The notes: generated from the letters alone by a model not told the origin. Shown: positions 17,861-26,270, numbered from the stretch's first letter. The stretch: DNA of 64,000 bases from Cyclobacterium xiamenense (GCF_009467825.1 NZ_WIOK01000002.1:124001-188000), one strand, 5' to 3'. A program made the numbers and translations.

Positions 17861-18865
17861 TTAAAATGAGTTGACTCCGTTTACGGTAGTGTATTTAAAA
17901 CTTAGTTTTTGATCGGGATAGACGTACTTAAAAGCCGCCTGCATCATAATAGCAGCTTCGTGAAACCCGCACAAAATCAACTTCAACTTACCCGGGTACG
18001 TATTGATATCTCCTATGGCAAAGATGCGGTCCACGCCAGTCGAATAGTCTCTGGTATCCACTTCAATTGCGTTTCGGTCCACGGTAAGTCCCCAATCGGC
18101 AATTGGTCCTAGTTTGGGACTAAGACCAAACAGAGGAATCAGGTAATCCGCATCGATTTTGATTCGGGTTTTGGCTTTGTCTTCCAGGAAAACCGAAGCA
18201 AGGTGACCATTGCCACCAAGTTCTTTTAGGTTGGCAGATAGGATCAGGTCAATTTTACCTTCATTGGCCAGGTCAAACACCTTTGCGGCCGAGTCGGGCG
18301 CGCCTCTAAAGGTTTCGTTTCGGTGTACCAGCGTTACCCGCTTGGCTACGTCGGACAGGTAGATGGCCCAGTCCAGGGCAGAATCTCCTCCGCCGGCCAG
18401 AATCACTTTTTTGTCCCGGAACTGCTCCGGATTTTTGACCATGTAGGCCACTCCTTTGCCCTCGAAGGTTTCGAGATTTTCCAGTACGGGCTTTCTAGGT
18501 TCAAAACAACCCAAGCCCCCAGCTATGACTACCACCTGCGCATGTATTTGGGTTTTATCGCTGGTGGTCAGCACATACGAACCGTCCGTCTGCTTGCTGA
18601 GGTGGTCTACCCGTTCGCCCAGCGAAAACGTGGGCTTAAATGGCTTTATTTGTTCCATGAGATTATCTACCAACTCCTGCGCCTTCACCTCGGGATAGCC
18701 GGGGATATCGTAAATAGGCTTTTGCGGATAGATTTCCGACAACTGTCCTCCCACTTGAGGCAAGGCATCCACCAAATGGCAACGCATCTTTAATAAACCG
18801 GCTTCAAAGACCGCAAATAAGCCTACCGGGCCTGCTCCAATTATGCAAATGTCAGTAGTAATCAT
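17861..18865 (-). CDS. Thioredoxin reductase-like ferredoxin--NADP reductase
   Basis: A 334-residue flavoprotein of the TrxR-like ferredoxin-NADP reductase class. The FAD-binding Rossmann motif is at the N-terminus (CIIGAGPVGLFAVFEAG), followed by PQVGGQLSEIYPQKPIYDIPGYP; the NADP motif is VILAGGGDSALDWA, and the C-terminal FAD site is RIFAIGDINTYPGKLKLILCGFHEAAIMMQ. The CxxC of thioredoxin reductases is absent, which separates it from true TrxR. It transfers electrons between NADPH and the 2Fe-2S ferredoxin encoded 15 bases downstream. Upstream lies a -7-like box (18920-18927) next to a near-palindrome shared with another ferredoxin promoter. Confidence 0.9.
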   Translation of the reverse strand: MITTDICIIGAGPVGLFAVFEAGLLKMRCHLVDALPQVGGQLSEIYPQKPIYDIPGYPEVKAQELVDNLMEQIKPFKPTFSLGERVDHLSKQTDGSYVLTTSDKTQIHAQVVVIAGGLGCFEPRKPVLENLETFEGKGVAYMVKNPEQFRDKKVILAGGGDSALDWAIYLSDVAKRVTLVHRNETFRGAPDSAAKVFDLANEGKIDLILSANLKELGGNGHLASVFLEDKAKTRIKIDADYLIPLFGLSPKLGPIADWGLTVDRNAIEVDTRDYSTGVDRIFAIGDINTYPGKLKLILCGFHEAAIMMQAAFKYVYPDQKLSFKYTTVNGVNSF

Positions 18866-18919
18866 GGTATAAATTGATTGTTTTAAAGGTGGAACCCCGT
18901 TCAGGTTCCTTTGTTTCTA

Positions 18920-18927
18920 CAAAGATA
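18920..18927 (-). promoter_or_regulatory. Bacteroidota -7 box of the reductase-ferredoxin operon
   Basis: On the minus strand this reads TATCTTTG, an exact TAnnTTTG box, about 55 bases before the reductase start codon. A clear -33 TTTG at the usual distance is not visible, which fits a promoter that is activated or tightly regulated. Confidence 0.5.
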
Positions 18928-18928
18928 A

Positions 18929-18940
18929 TTAGTATACCAA
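18929..18940. promoter_or_regulatory. Near-palindrome TTAGTATACCAA, possible MarR operator
   Basis: The 12-mer is symmetrical about GTATAC except for one pair (TTAGTATACCAA against TTGGTATACTAA). It touches the -7 box of the reductase operon on its upstream side. The same 12-mer occurs at 47539-47550 between the LuxC-type reductase and 4Fe-4S ferredoxin genes. The nearest regulator gene is the MarR protein directly upstream. Confidence 0.5.
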
Positions 18941-18962
18941 CTATTTTAAATTTTCCGCCAGT

Positions 18963-19397
18963 TTATTCTGCCAGGTTGCCATAGATGGTGTTCAGTATCC
19001 GCTTAAATTCCTCAAAATCCCTCTCGGTTAGATTTTCCCAGGCCTTTTGACGAATCTGCGCAATTTGTGGCTTCAATTCTCCTACCTTTTCCTTTCCGCT
19101 GCTCGTCAGAAGCAGCCGATAGCTCCTCCGGTCCTGGGGATGAGGAATACGGTCCACGTACCCTTTTTTGCACAGAATATCGACAATTCGGGTCAGGGTG
19201 GGCTGATCTTTGAATACCAGATGAGCCAATTCAGTCTGGCTAAGCCGTTCGTTTTCATCCAGGTTTTTCATGACCAACCATTGGTCCACCGTAATGTCAA
19301 ATGCGTTCAACTTGAACTTTTGCTGGGCGTACTGCTTGACTTTTTTCGCCGTCCGATCCAACAAAAAAGAATACCTGCTAAATTGCTCGTATGTCAT
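18963..19397 (-). CDS. MarR-family transcriptional regulator
   Basis: A 144-residue winged-helix regulator. The dimerisation helix starts with MTYEQFSRYSFLLDRTAKKVKQYAQQKF; the DNA-binding core is LSQTELAHLVFKDQPTLTRIVDILCKKGYVDRIPHPQDRRSYRLLLTSSGKEKV, with the conserved Asp-Arg-Arg of the wing. The ATG at 19397 is chosen over one 30 bases upstream, because that one lies closer to the promoter and adds a non-family extension. It is transcribed in the same direction as the reductase and ferredoxin genes, 97 bases before them, and divergently from the SDR gene. A long inverted repeat covers its likely -33 region, suggesting autorepression. The ligand is unknown. Confidence 0.9.
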   Translation of the reverse strand: MTYEQFSRYSFLLDRTAKKVKQYAQQKFKLNAFDITVDQWLVMKNLDENERLSQTELAHLVFKDQPTLTRIVDILCKKGYVDRIPHPQDRRSYRLLLTSSGKEKVGELKPQIAQIRQKAWENLTERDFEEFKRILNTIYGNLAE

Positions 19398-19414
19398 GCC
19401 AATAATTCGTACGG

Positions 19415-19422
19415 CAAATATA
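19415..19422 (-). promoter_or_regulatory. -7 box of the MarR gene
   Basis: Minus-strand TATATTTG matches TAnnTTTG and lies 18 bases before the MarR start codon. A TTG at 19445-19447, 22 bases upstream, could be the -33 element and falls inside the left arm of the 19445-19477 inverted repeat. Confidence 0.5.
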
Positions 19423-19444
19423 ATCAATATTTCATTTCTTCTCC

Positions 19445-19477
19445 CAACAAACCCTATAAAAATTATAGGTTTTGTTG
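19445..19477. promoter_or_regulatory. 15-bp inverted repeat between MarR and SDR genes
   Basis: Left arm 19445-19459 and right arm 19463-19477 are complementary at 14 of 15 positions around a 3-base AAA centre. It lies in the divergent space, overlaps the probable -33 element of the MarR gene, and lacks a T run. That favours an operator over a terminator. Its arms (CAACAAA, CCTATAA) do not resemble the GTATAC site at 18929. Confidence 0.55.
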
Positions 19478-19571
19478 AATAGTGATTGGAAGGTCGTTTC
19501 GACTTGCCATATTGTCTGGAAAGGGCTAATTTTCCGGAATCAAATGTCTTACCCTAAAAAACAAGCAAGAA

Positions 19572-20357
19572 ATGATCATTGATCTTACTGGATACCAGGC
19601 GGTAGTAGGGGGAGCCACCCGGGGGCTTGGATTGGCCGCTGCTCGTCAACTTGCTGCATCGGGCGCTACAGTCACGCTGATGGCACGAAACGAGCGTTCC
19701 TTGAACAAGGCCGTAGCTTCCTTACCTGCCGATAACGGACAAATACACGATTACCTGCAGGTCGATTACCTGGATTTTCCTGGTTTCAAGCGACACTGTG
19801 AGAAGTTTTTTAATGGGAAAAAAGTAGATATCCTGGTCAACAATACCAACGGTCCGAAAGCCGGTACGGTCACGGAGAAAACAACCGAGCACTTTCAGGA
19901 GGCCTTCGATCTGCTGTTTAAAACCTATCACCATTTGACCCAGTTGCTGCTGCCGGGCATGCGTGCCCGGGGCTACGGGCGTATACTCAATGTTTCCTCC
20001 GTTTCGGTAAAAGAACCCTTGCCCAATCTGGTATTGTCCAACAGCATACGCACCGCGGTGGTCAGTTGGGCGAAAAGTCTGGCAGAAGCGGTAGCTTTGG
20101 ATGGGGTCACGGTCAATTCCATTCTTACCGGAGCCTTTGATACCGAACGTATCCGGGAGCTGACCGAACAGCAGGCCCGGGCTACCGGCAACACGATGGA
20201 AGCACTGCTGGAAGCCAGGAAAGCGAGCATTCCTGCAGGCAGGTTTGGAGATCCCAAAGAATACGGTTACTTGCTTGCCTTTCTGGCTTCCCCAATGGCC
20301 GGATACATCACTGGAACCAGTATCCCGATTGATGGAGGTGCCATCAAAAGCCTATAA
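19572..20357 (+). CDS. Short-chain dehydrogenase/reductase (SDR) family protein
   Basis: A 261-residue Rossmann-fold oxidoreductase resembling 3-oxoacyl-ACP reductases. The cofactor motif is AVVGGATRGLGLAAARQLAASGATV and the structural block is DILVNNTNGPKAG. The catalytic Ser is in ILNVSSVSVKEP, but the usual YxxxK is replaced by LVLSNSIRTAVVSWAKSLA, a known variant subgroup that lacks the Tyr-Lys pair, so normal dehydrogenase chemistry is uncertain. The C-terminus (PAGRFGDPKEYGYLLAFLASPMAGYITGTSIPIDGGAIKSL) is typical. The gene is divergent from the MarR regulator, which may control it. Its last codons overlap, on the opposite strand, the cytochrome c stump. Confidence 0.87.
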   Translation: MIIDLTGYQAVVGGATRGLGLAAARQLAASGATVTLMARNERSLNKAVASLPADNGQIHDYLQVDYLDFPGFKRHCEKFFNGKKVDILVNNTNGPKAGTVTEKTTEHFQEAFDLLFKTYHHLTQLLLPGMRARGYGRILNVSSVSVKEPLPNLVLSNSIRTAVVSWAKSLAEAVALDGVTVNSILTGAFDTERIRELTEQQARATGNTMEALLEARKASIPAGRFGDPKEYGYLLAFLASPMAGYITGTSIPIDGGAIKSL

Positions 20358-20474
20358 ATTTTCCGGTGCCGGCCCCATATTAGGCAGGGCAATTGAAACG
20401 TACACTACTCCACCGATGATTAAAAGCACCGAAATGGATGCAAGCAAAATAAGGATTTTGAGAAACTTGGGCAT
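20352..20474 (-). pseudogene. N-terminal stump of a membrane-anchored cytochrome c
   Basis: A 40-residue open frame: a basic start (MPKFLKILILLASIS), one membrane helix (VLLIIGGVVYVSIA), then LPNMGPAPENL and a stop. The ALPNxGPAP sequence after an N-terminal helix is what I recall at the start of Bacteroidota membrane-anchored c-type cytochromes, where the haem-binding CxxCH domain normally follows. Here the frame stops at TAG before any CxxCH. The stop overlaps the 3' end of the SDR gene by six bases, so the rest of the gene appears to have been replaced by the SDR end. It could also be an intact tiny membrane protein, but truncation is more likely. No CxxCH frame is seen nearby. Confidence 0.55.
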
Positions 20475-20659
20475 GACAGGCTGGGTTTATGGCTAGCAAT
20501 AAAATCCGATTGTGGAAATAATTGATCTTATTTACGCGAATGCGTTGATGTGTTTTTTCAATAAATTCGTTAATAAGTAAAATCGATATTAATAAAATTT
20601 TATTACTATTTAATTGTTTTTTAATAGAATAATTTTAAATTAAATATAAATAAAAAATT

Positions 20660-21697
20660 TTATTTTAAAAAGGGGTTTTCTGTTGCTGGCGGATTTTGGA
20701 GGAATCTGAGCATTTCGGAAATGCTTTGAAAGAGGCAGTAGCTTTTGGCAAAGGTTGCTTTTATTTCGAAGGGGGATGCGGTGATTTGAATGGAGGCAGG
20801 CAGTTGCAGTTCGGGGTTTTTCCGGAGGGCGTTTTTTACCCAACAAACCAGGGCTTCGGGCCCTTCAATGGCACAAGCCAGCGGAATTGTGCTCCGAACG
20901 ATCTTGCCAGAAACAGCATCCACCTGCCATTTGTCCCCGGGGACCAGGCGCTGTATGCCGCCATTAATCATCAGGTCTTCCGGGCTGCCGGTCAACAGGG
21001 GCTGGTTTGCGTTCATCAGCCAAAGTTTATCAGCCGTTTCAAGGGCTACTTCCAGATCGTGGGTGACGACCAAAATGGCTTTGGACGCTTTTCTTGCAAG
21101 GTCACGTAACAAGTACATGATTTCAAACCGATTGCTAAGATCCAGGTGGGCCGTAGGTTCGTCCAGGATTAGGATGGGGCTGTCCTGGGCCAGGGCACGG
21201 GCAATCAGGGCCGTTTGCCGCTGTCCGTCGCTGAGCGCGGATACCCGTTTTGCGGCCAGATGCGAAATGGATGTCCATTCCATCACTTCGGCTATTTTTG
21301 CCTGGTCCTGCGGGCTCAGTTGGCCCCACCAGCCGGTGTGTGGAATTCTGCCCAGGGCGACCAAATCCCGGACGGTCATCATGCCTGTGGGTGTTTTTTC
21401 GGTCAGGACCACGGCGATCTTTTTTGCCCGCTCCTTTTCAGCAAGCCTACCGGTTGGGGTATCCCCCAGCCACACCTCGCCCTGCAGGGGCGGGTGCTGA
21501 TGCATGATGGCTTTTAGCAGAGTGGATTTGCCCACCCCATTGGGTCCCATCAGGCAGGTGAGCTCCTGCCGATACAGGTCAAAGCTCACCGGATAGGCTA
21601 CCCGCTGCGCCAGCTTACCGGTGCGATAGCCCAATTCCAGGTCCCTGGCCCGTACAAATGCCGGATTTTCGGCCGTGTTGGTTGTCGGCAGATTCAT
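20660..21697 (-). CDS. btuD: ABC transporter ATPase, probable vitamin B12 importer
   Basis: A 345-residue ATPase of the FecE/BtuD class. It has Walker A (MGPNGVGKSTLL), the ABC signature region (VSALSDGQRQTALIARAL) and Walker B (PILILDEPTAHLDLSNR). After the usual domain of about 255 residues comes an extension of about 90 residues (from roughly GDKWQVDAVSGKIV) with an alpha/beta character, which I have seen in Bacteroidota members; its role is unknown. The start at 21697 (MNLPTTN) does not overlap the permease; an alternative ATG at 21721 would overlap it by 14 bases. It is the third gene of a binding protein-permease-ATPase operon. The B12 assignment rests on the divergent riboswitch-BtuB-BtuG genes. 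Confidence 0.82.
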   Translation of the reverse strand: MNLPTTNTAENPAFVRARDLELGYRTGKLAQRVAYPVSFDLYRQELTCLMGPNGVGKSTLLKAIMHQHPPLQGEVWLGDTPTGRLAEKERAKKIAVVLTEKTPTGMMTVRDLVALGRIPHTGWWGQLSPQDQAKIAEVMEWTSISHLAAKRVSALSDGQRQTALIARALAQDSPILILDEPTAHLDLSNRFEIMYLLRDLARKASKAILVVTHDLEVALETADKLWLMNANQPLLTGSPEDLMINGGIQRLVPGDKWQVDAVSGKIVRSTIPLACAIEGPEALVCWVKNALRKNPELQLPASIQITASPFEIKATFAKSYCLFQSISEMLRFLQNPPATENPFLK

Positions 21698-21707
21698 GGT
21701 GTTAACG

Positions 21708-22736
21708 TTAAAATTCCTCACTGAAACTTCGTTTCATGATCAGCCAAATGATCAATGGCGCACCAAAGGCTGTGGTGATTGCATTTAAAGGCAACGTACT
21801 GGCCATGCCGGGCAGCTGGCTAATGGTATCGCAGGCAAGCAAAATCACTACCCCCAAACTTGCTGCGGCCGGAAAGAGCAATGCATGGTTTTGGGTGCGG
21901 AAAAGCAGCCTGGCCAGGTGCGGTACCGCTATGCCAATAAAGGCGATGGGTCCGCAAAAAGCCGTAATGCTGCCGGTAAGTATGCCCGTACTGACGATCA
22001 TTACCCAGCGTAACCGCTGAAAGTTTATTCCCATGCTCACTGCATAGGCCTCGCCCAGGAGCATGGCATTGTAGGCTTTGACAGAAAAAATTGCTGGTAC
22101 CAGGCCCAGGAACACCGCTCCCGAAAGAAGTACCAGTTCCTTCCAGCCGGTGTTTCCCAAATTGCCCATGGACCAAATGGTAAATAGCTTCAATTCCTCC
22201 GCTGCACTGAAATAGGCCAACAGGGTGATTAGTGAGGAGGCGGCACTACCAAACATGAGTCCGACAATCAACAAGGTCATGCTATCTTTTACCTTCCAGG
22301 CGGCCAGGCCCATGAGTACCAGTACGCTGATCGCCCCGGCACTCGCCGCCAAAACCACCGACCAATACCCTCCGGCACTGCCCAGCAGGTGCCAGCCGAA
22401 AGCGGTTCCCGCCATGGTCAGCAGTGCCACGCCCAGCCCCGCACCAGCGCTAATGCCCAGTACATAGGGACCGGCCAGTGGATTTCGAAAAAACGTCTGC
22501 ATTTGCAAGCCGCTGAGGCTAAGTCCGATCCCGGCAAGCATTGCGGTAAGTGATTTGGGCAGCCGGTAGTCCACGACAATGATTTCCCAACTGCTTTTTG
22601 GGAAAGGGATACCTCCAAGTCGCCGGAGCAGGTCGTTCAAAGGAATGTGTACGCTGCCCAGGCTCAGGTTGATCAGCCATAACCCGGCACACAGAAGTAG
22701 CACGATCACCAGACGGGGGGATAGAAAGCTATTCAT
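21708..22736 (-). CDS. btuC: FecCD-family ABC permease, probable vitamin B12 importer
   Basis: A 342-residue permease with about ten membrane helices of the FecCD/BtuC family. Diagnostic parts are LNDLLRRLGG, the RLPKSLTAMLAGIGLSLSGLQMQTFFRNPLAGPYVLGISAGAGLG block near residues 55-100, and CGPIAFIGIAVPHLARLLF near the C-terminal third, the coupling region towards the ATPase. It sits in the inner membrane and moves the cofactor into the cytoplasm. The start overlaps the end of the binding-protein gene by eight bases, indicating one operon and coupled translation. Confidence 0.87.
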   Translation of the reverse strand: MNSFLSPRLVIVLLLCAGLWLINLSLGSVHIPLNDLLRRLGGIPFPKSSWEIIVVDYRLPKSLTAMLAGIGLSLSGLQMQTFFRNPLAGPYVLGISAGAGLGVALLTMAGTAFGWHLLGSAGGYWSVVLAASAGAISVLVLMGLAAWKVKDSMTLLIVGLMFGSAASSLITLLAYFSAAEELKLFTIWSMGNLGNTGWKELVLLSGAVFLGLVPAIFSVKAYNAMLLGEAYAVSMGINFQRLRWVMIVSTGILTGSITAFCGPIAFIGIAVPHLARLLFRTQNHALLFPAAASLGVVILLACDTISQLPGMASTLPLNAITTAFGAPLIIWLIMKRSFSEEF

Positions 22737-23892
22737 GGAGGCGTTGGAAATAGTGAAAATCGCGGTCCCTTGCTTTTTCCGGATGCAGGATCTTGATCAG
22801 GTCCCAAAGTACCCAATCCGGCCGCAGGTAACCTTCCTCGAAATACATTAGTCCGCCCGTTTCGCCCCTGTTCCGGGTATAGGTGTAGACCTGTCCGTTG
22901 GAAAAAGCCCTGAAATCCTGGTATTTTGGATTGGTATTTCCCATCTGCGACACGGAGGCGTAATCTGCGGCGCCAATCCAAAAGCTCGCTTCACCCGCAT
23001 GATCGAGCACAAATTCATAGTTGAGAGCAAGGCTACCGCTGCCTTCGAGTTGCTCGAATACATACGCTCCTCCGGCATCCCGTATCAGTTGGGCTACCCA
23101 ACTGTCCTTCCCGGGAGCATACCAGATGTCTTTGTACAAGGTTCCGGAAAGCACGGAGGGCCGATCTTCTTCTAGGGTGGTACCTGGCTGCATCCGGGCA
23201 GTCTGGTAATTGGCCTCTATGGCGGAAAAGATGCTGTCGGCGGCCTCCAATTCACCCAAAAGGGCTCCTGTAGCCTTGATCCATTCCGCCCTTCCCAGTG
23301 GATGTGGTTCCAGGAATTCTCCGTTTACGACCACGGGAATTCTCGCTGCATCCAGCCTTTCGGTGAGTTTTTGCACTTCCCCAAATCCGGATACCATCAC
23401 CCAGTCGGGATCGGCTGCGATGATCGTTTCCAGGTCCGGGGATGGGCCTTTTCCCAGTTCGACGACCTTCCCCGCAGCTATCTGTTTGCGAACGGCCGGG
23501 GAAGAAATCAGGTCCAAATTTGGAAACGCCAACAAACGGTCTGTTGCACCCAGATAGGTCAGGTGCGGAATTTGGGTGGTTGCTGTCAGTACAATTTTTC
23601 TGCTACTGGCGAAAATCGTTTGGGTACCCTCCGCAAGGTGCAGGGAGTCCGGGCTGGCAGCGGCTCGGATTTCGTACCGTTTTTCCAGTCCTGGCTCAAA
23701 ATGGGTTACCAAGCGGTAGCCTCCTGGGGTTTTGTACAGAGAAAAACCCTTCGCATAAGTCAGGGGGATTTCTTGGATGCCCAGCGCAGTGGCGTCTTCT
23801 CGTTGCTTTTCTTTTTCACCACAGGAAAAACCAACCAACAGCAGCAGGTTTATGGCAAGGTAGAAGCGAATTCCCGGGTACGATAGCTGCAT
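22729..23892 (-). CDS. btuF: Substrate-binding lipoprotein of the B12-type ABC importer
   Basis: A 387-residue lipoprotein (signal FYLAINLLLLVGFSCGEKEKQ; lipid Cys near residue 20) with a periplasmic binding protein fold of the BtuF/TroA type. Visible family elements are VVELGKGPSPDLETIIAADPDWVMVSGF, ARIPVVVNGEFLEPHPLGRAEWIKATGALLGELEAADSIF, and LYKDIWYAPGKDSWVAQLIRDAGGAYVFEQLEGSGS. The ATG at 23892 is preferred because it places the signal peptide at the N-terminus; upstream extensions do not. It delivers substrate to the permease encoded next. B12 specificity is inferred from the divergent cobalamin riboswitch operon; a haem or siderophore substrate is less likely in this setting. Confidence 0.82.
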   Translation of the reverse strand: MQLSYPGIRFYLAINLLLLVGFSCGEKEKQREDATALGIQEIPLTYAKGFSLYKTPGGYRLVTHFEPGLEKRYEIRAAASPDSLHLAEGTQTIFASSRKIVLTATTQIPHLTYLGATDRLLAFPNLDLISSPAVRKQIAAGKVVELGKGPSPDLETIIAADPDWVMVSGFGEVQKLTERLDAARIPVVVNGEFLEPHPLGRAEWIKATGALLGELEAADSIFSAIEANYQTARMQPGTTLEEDRPSVLSGTLYKDIWYAPGKDSWVAQLIRDAGGAYVFEQLEGSGSLALNYEFVLDHAGEASFWIGAADYASVSQMGNTNPKYQDFRAFSNGQVYTYTRNRGETGGLMYFEEGYLRPDWVLWDLIKILHPEKARDRDFHYFQRLHE

Positions 23893-23966
23893 TTCTGATT
23901 TACATTTGATGCCAAAGTAAACCAATGTACCCCCCAATTCCAACAGCTATTTTCTGGTAAAAATTT

Positions 23967-23994
23967 TTTGAATGCGGATTTTCCTGTATGTTTG
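23967..23994 (+). promoter_or_regulatory. Promoter of the riboswitch-btuB transcript
   Basis: TTTG at 23967-23970 and TATGTTTG at 23987-23994 are separated by 16 bases, close to the Bacteroidota -33/-7 pattern. Transcription would start near 24001, just before the first paired element of the cobalamin riboswitch. Confidence 0.6.
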
Positions 23995-24002
23995 TCTCGA
24001 TT

Positions 24003-24195
24003 AATGGTTCCCGAACCTGTACCAGGCTCTCGGGATTAATAGGGAATCCGGTGGAAATCCGGAGCTGTCCCCGCAACTGTAACCCATGCCTGCAGCCAGA
24101 TTTCGGCGGCAGGGGTTGTCCATCCTCAGCCATTGTCCTAATCCAAGGACGAGAAGGCGGAACAACCAAGGGAAGTCAGGAGACCTGCCATTTTT
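24003..24195 (+). ncRNA. Cobalamin (B12) riboswitch
   Basis: The conserved core is plain: AGGGAATCCGGTGGAAATCC continuing into GGAGCTGTCCCCGCAACTGTAA (24041-24082), and the B12-box end GAAGTCAGGAGACCTGCC (24172-24189), with variable arms between. It lies 180 bases before the BtuB start on the same strand. It should turn down btuB and the btuG-like gene when adenosylcobalamin or a related form is abundant. No separate aptamer was found facing the divergent btuFCD genes. No strong intrinsic terminator is seen between the aptamer and the start codon, so control may act on translation. Confidence 0.93.
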
Positions 24196-24374
24196 CGCTG
24201 TATTCAACGCTTTCGGGAGAAAGGCGGAGAAGAAGGTTTGTAACAGTGTTCATTTCTACCAGTCGTAGCCAGGCGAAGCCATTTGACGGTGGTCGCGCTC
24301 TATTGGTCTGTCCAACGGATAAACCCGCATTCTCTTGCCGTTTCTGTCCGGATTCGAAAGAAACCGATGGTATC

Positions 24375-26270
24375 ATGGCAGTAGTAAATCAACGTATTCC
24401 CTTTCTCGCCATTGTATGGCTTTTGCTGCCGGTCTGGGGATATTGTCAAGAGCTGGCCCGGGATACGGTGGAGTTGGATCCCGTGGAGGTGGCTGCGGTA
24501 CCGATGCGCACCTATGCATACGGGCAGCGGATTCGTAGCCTTGACCTTTCTGCTGCAGAGGGGCCTTCCGGGGGCTCGGTTGCCGACCTGCTTCAGGATC
24601 GAACCGGGCTGTTTATCCGCGCTTACGGGCCGGGAATGGCTGCTTCCCTAAGCATAAGAGGTACATCCGCGGGCCATAACGCCTTGTTTTGGAACGGGCT
24701 GCCGGTCAATAGTCCCTCTCTGGGCCAGGCAGATTATTCGATTTTTCCCATGGCCGGTATGGACCAGGTAGACATCCACTACGGAAGTGCAGGTGCACTG
24801 TACGGGACGGATGCCATCGGAGGAGCCGTGCATCTCTCCACTTCCCTCTCCAGAGACCAACGGCGCAAGAGCCACGTTAAAACTCAGCTGGGAAGTTTTG
24901 GCAATTGGGGCCAGGAAATCAGCCACCAACAGCGCCTTCAATCCATTTCCTTTCGTACCAGCCTGTATCGAAACGTGCTGGCAAACCGGTATCCGTATAC
25001 GGATTGGGCGAGCCCGGACACGCCTATTCGGTACCAGGACCATGCGGCGGTCCACCAACAGGGTTGGGTACAGGACATTCGTGCCGATCTGGGAAAAGCT
25101 CAGGTGCTACAAGCTTCCGTCTGGCTCGGGGAAATACAGCGGGAGGTTCAACCCGTTATGGGCTCATCCAGCCGAGATGTCCAAAACGATACAAATCTCC
25201 GGGCGGTGTTGGATTACATCAAAAACGGTCCAAAAACCACTTGGAATATCAAGGCGGGAATAGTGCGCGACCACATGGAGTTCAATTCAGACGTAAACCT
25301 AACCCTGCAAGCCTTGCTGGCAGCTGCGGTGGACTGGGAACCTTCAGCGCGTTGGCAAAGCCGCTCCGGCGTTCGGTATACCCGAATTCAGGGGGATTTA
25401 TCGACCTATTCCCATTCCGAACAACGCATTGAACTGTATCAGGCGACCAATTACAAGCCCCTGGACAACCTGGCATTTTCCCTGCAGTTGAGGCAGTTGC
25501 TGCACGAAGGACAGCCCGTTCCCTTTACTCCGGGAGTGGGTGTTTCCTGGACATTTGGTAAAAGTCCAGTGCAGCAGTGGGAGCTGTTGGGAGCTGCATC
25601 CAAAGGCTTTAAGGTGCCCACCTTGAATGACCGCTACTGGGTGCCTGGGGGAAATCCGGACCTTGCTTCCGAGCAGAGCTGGAGCAAGGAACTGGGTTTC
25701 AACCAACAGTTTACCAATAAGATCCTACAGTTTAGCAATCGGCTTTCCCTGTTTCACATGAGCGTGGACAACTGGATTATCTGGCTTCCGGAGGAATCCT
25801 ACTGGACACCAAAAAACGTCCGCAAGGTGGTGAGTAAGGGGCTGGAGTACTTCATGGAATGGGAGTTGAAGCAGGGGGGCTGGGATCTGGGTTGGGAGGC
25901 GGACTATGCCTGGACCCATACCAGTAGCCGCAGCGTGGCAGCAGGAAACGAGATGGATCTCGGTAAACAACTGCCCTACGTACCCATCCACAAATTGCAG
26001 GTACGCGGGAAGGTAAAAAATGACCGGTTTTCCGGCTTTGTGTCGGGGCAATACACCGGTGAACGCTTTGTCACCTCCGATAACCAGACCGCACTTCCGG
26101 CCTATTCGCTTTGGGGAGCGGGTGTTTCCCGTACCTTTTCCTGGAAGAAATGGGTAAGCGGAAGCGTTGCGCTAGAAGTTCATAATGTGTGGAATACCGA
26201 GTACCAGCTGCTTCGGCTACGGCCCATGCCTGGAAGAAATTTTCAACTTACAATACATCTAGAACTATGA
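24375..26270 (+). CDS. btuB: TonB-dependent vitamin B12 receptor, BtuB-like
   Basis: A 631-residue outer-membrane receptor. A signal peptide (MAVVNQRIPFLAIVWLLLPVWGYCQ) is followed by a short TonB-box region (DTVELDPVEVAAV), a plug domain (SVADLLQDRTGLFIRAYGPGMAASLSIRGTSAGHNALFWNGLPVNSPSLGQADYSIFPM; GALYGTDAIGGAVHLST) and a 22-strand barrel ending in a terminal aromatic-type strand (RNFQLTIHLEL). There is no carboxypeptidase-like N-terminal domain, as usual for the BtuB type. The ATG at 24375 is chosen because the frame runs open back into the riboswitch. Its stop overlaps the start of the next gene (ATGA). It imports B12 across the outer membrane with energy from TonB-ExbB-ExbD. Confidence 0.9.
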   Translation: MAVVNQRIPFLAIVWLLLPVWGYCQELARDTVELDPVEVAAVPMRTYAYGQRIRSLDLSAAEGPSGGSVADLLQDRTGLFIRAYGPGMAASLSIRGTSAGHNALFWNGLPVNSPSLGQADYSIFPMAGMDQVDIHYGSAGALYGTDAIGGAVHLSTSLSRDQRRKSHVKTQLGSFGNWGQEISHQQRLQSISFRTSLYRNVLANRYPYTDWASPDTPIRYQDHAAVHQQGWVQDIRADLGKAQVLQASVWLGEIQREVQPVMGSSSRDVQNDTNLRAVLDYIKNGPKTTWNIKAGIVRDHMEFNSDVNLTLQALLAAAVDWEPSARWQSRSGVRYTRIQGDLSTYSHSEQRIELYQATNYKPLDNLAFSLQLRQLLHEGQPVPFTPGVGVSWTFGKSPVQQWELLGAASKGFKVPTLNDRYWVPGGNPDLASEQSWSKELGFNQQFTNKILQFSNRLSLFHMSVDNWIIWLPEESYWTPKNVRKVVSKGLEYFMEWELKQGGWDLGWEADYAWTHTSSRSVAAGNEMDLGKQLPYVPIHKLQVRGKVKNDRFSGFVSGQYTGERFVTSDNQTALPAYSLWGAGVSRTFSWKKWVSGSVALEVHNVWNTEYQLLRLRPMPGRNFQLTIHLEL

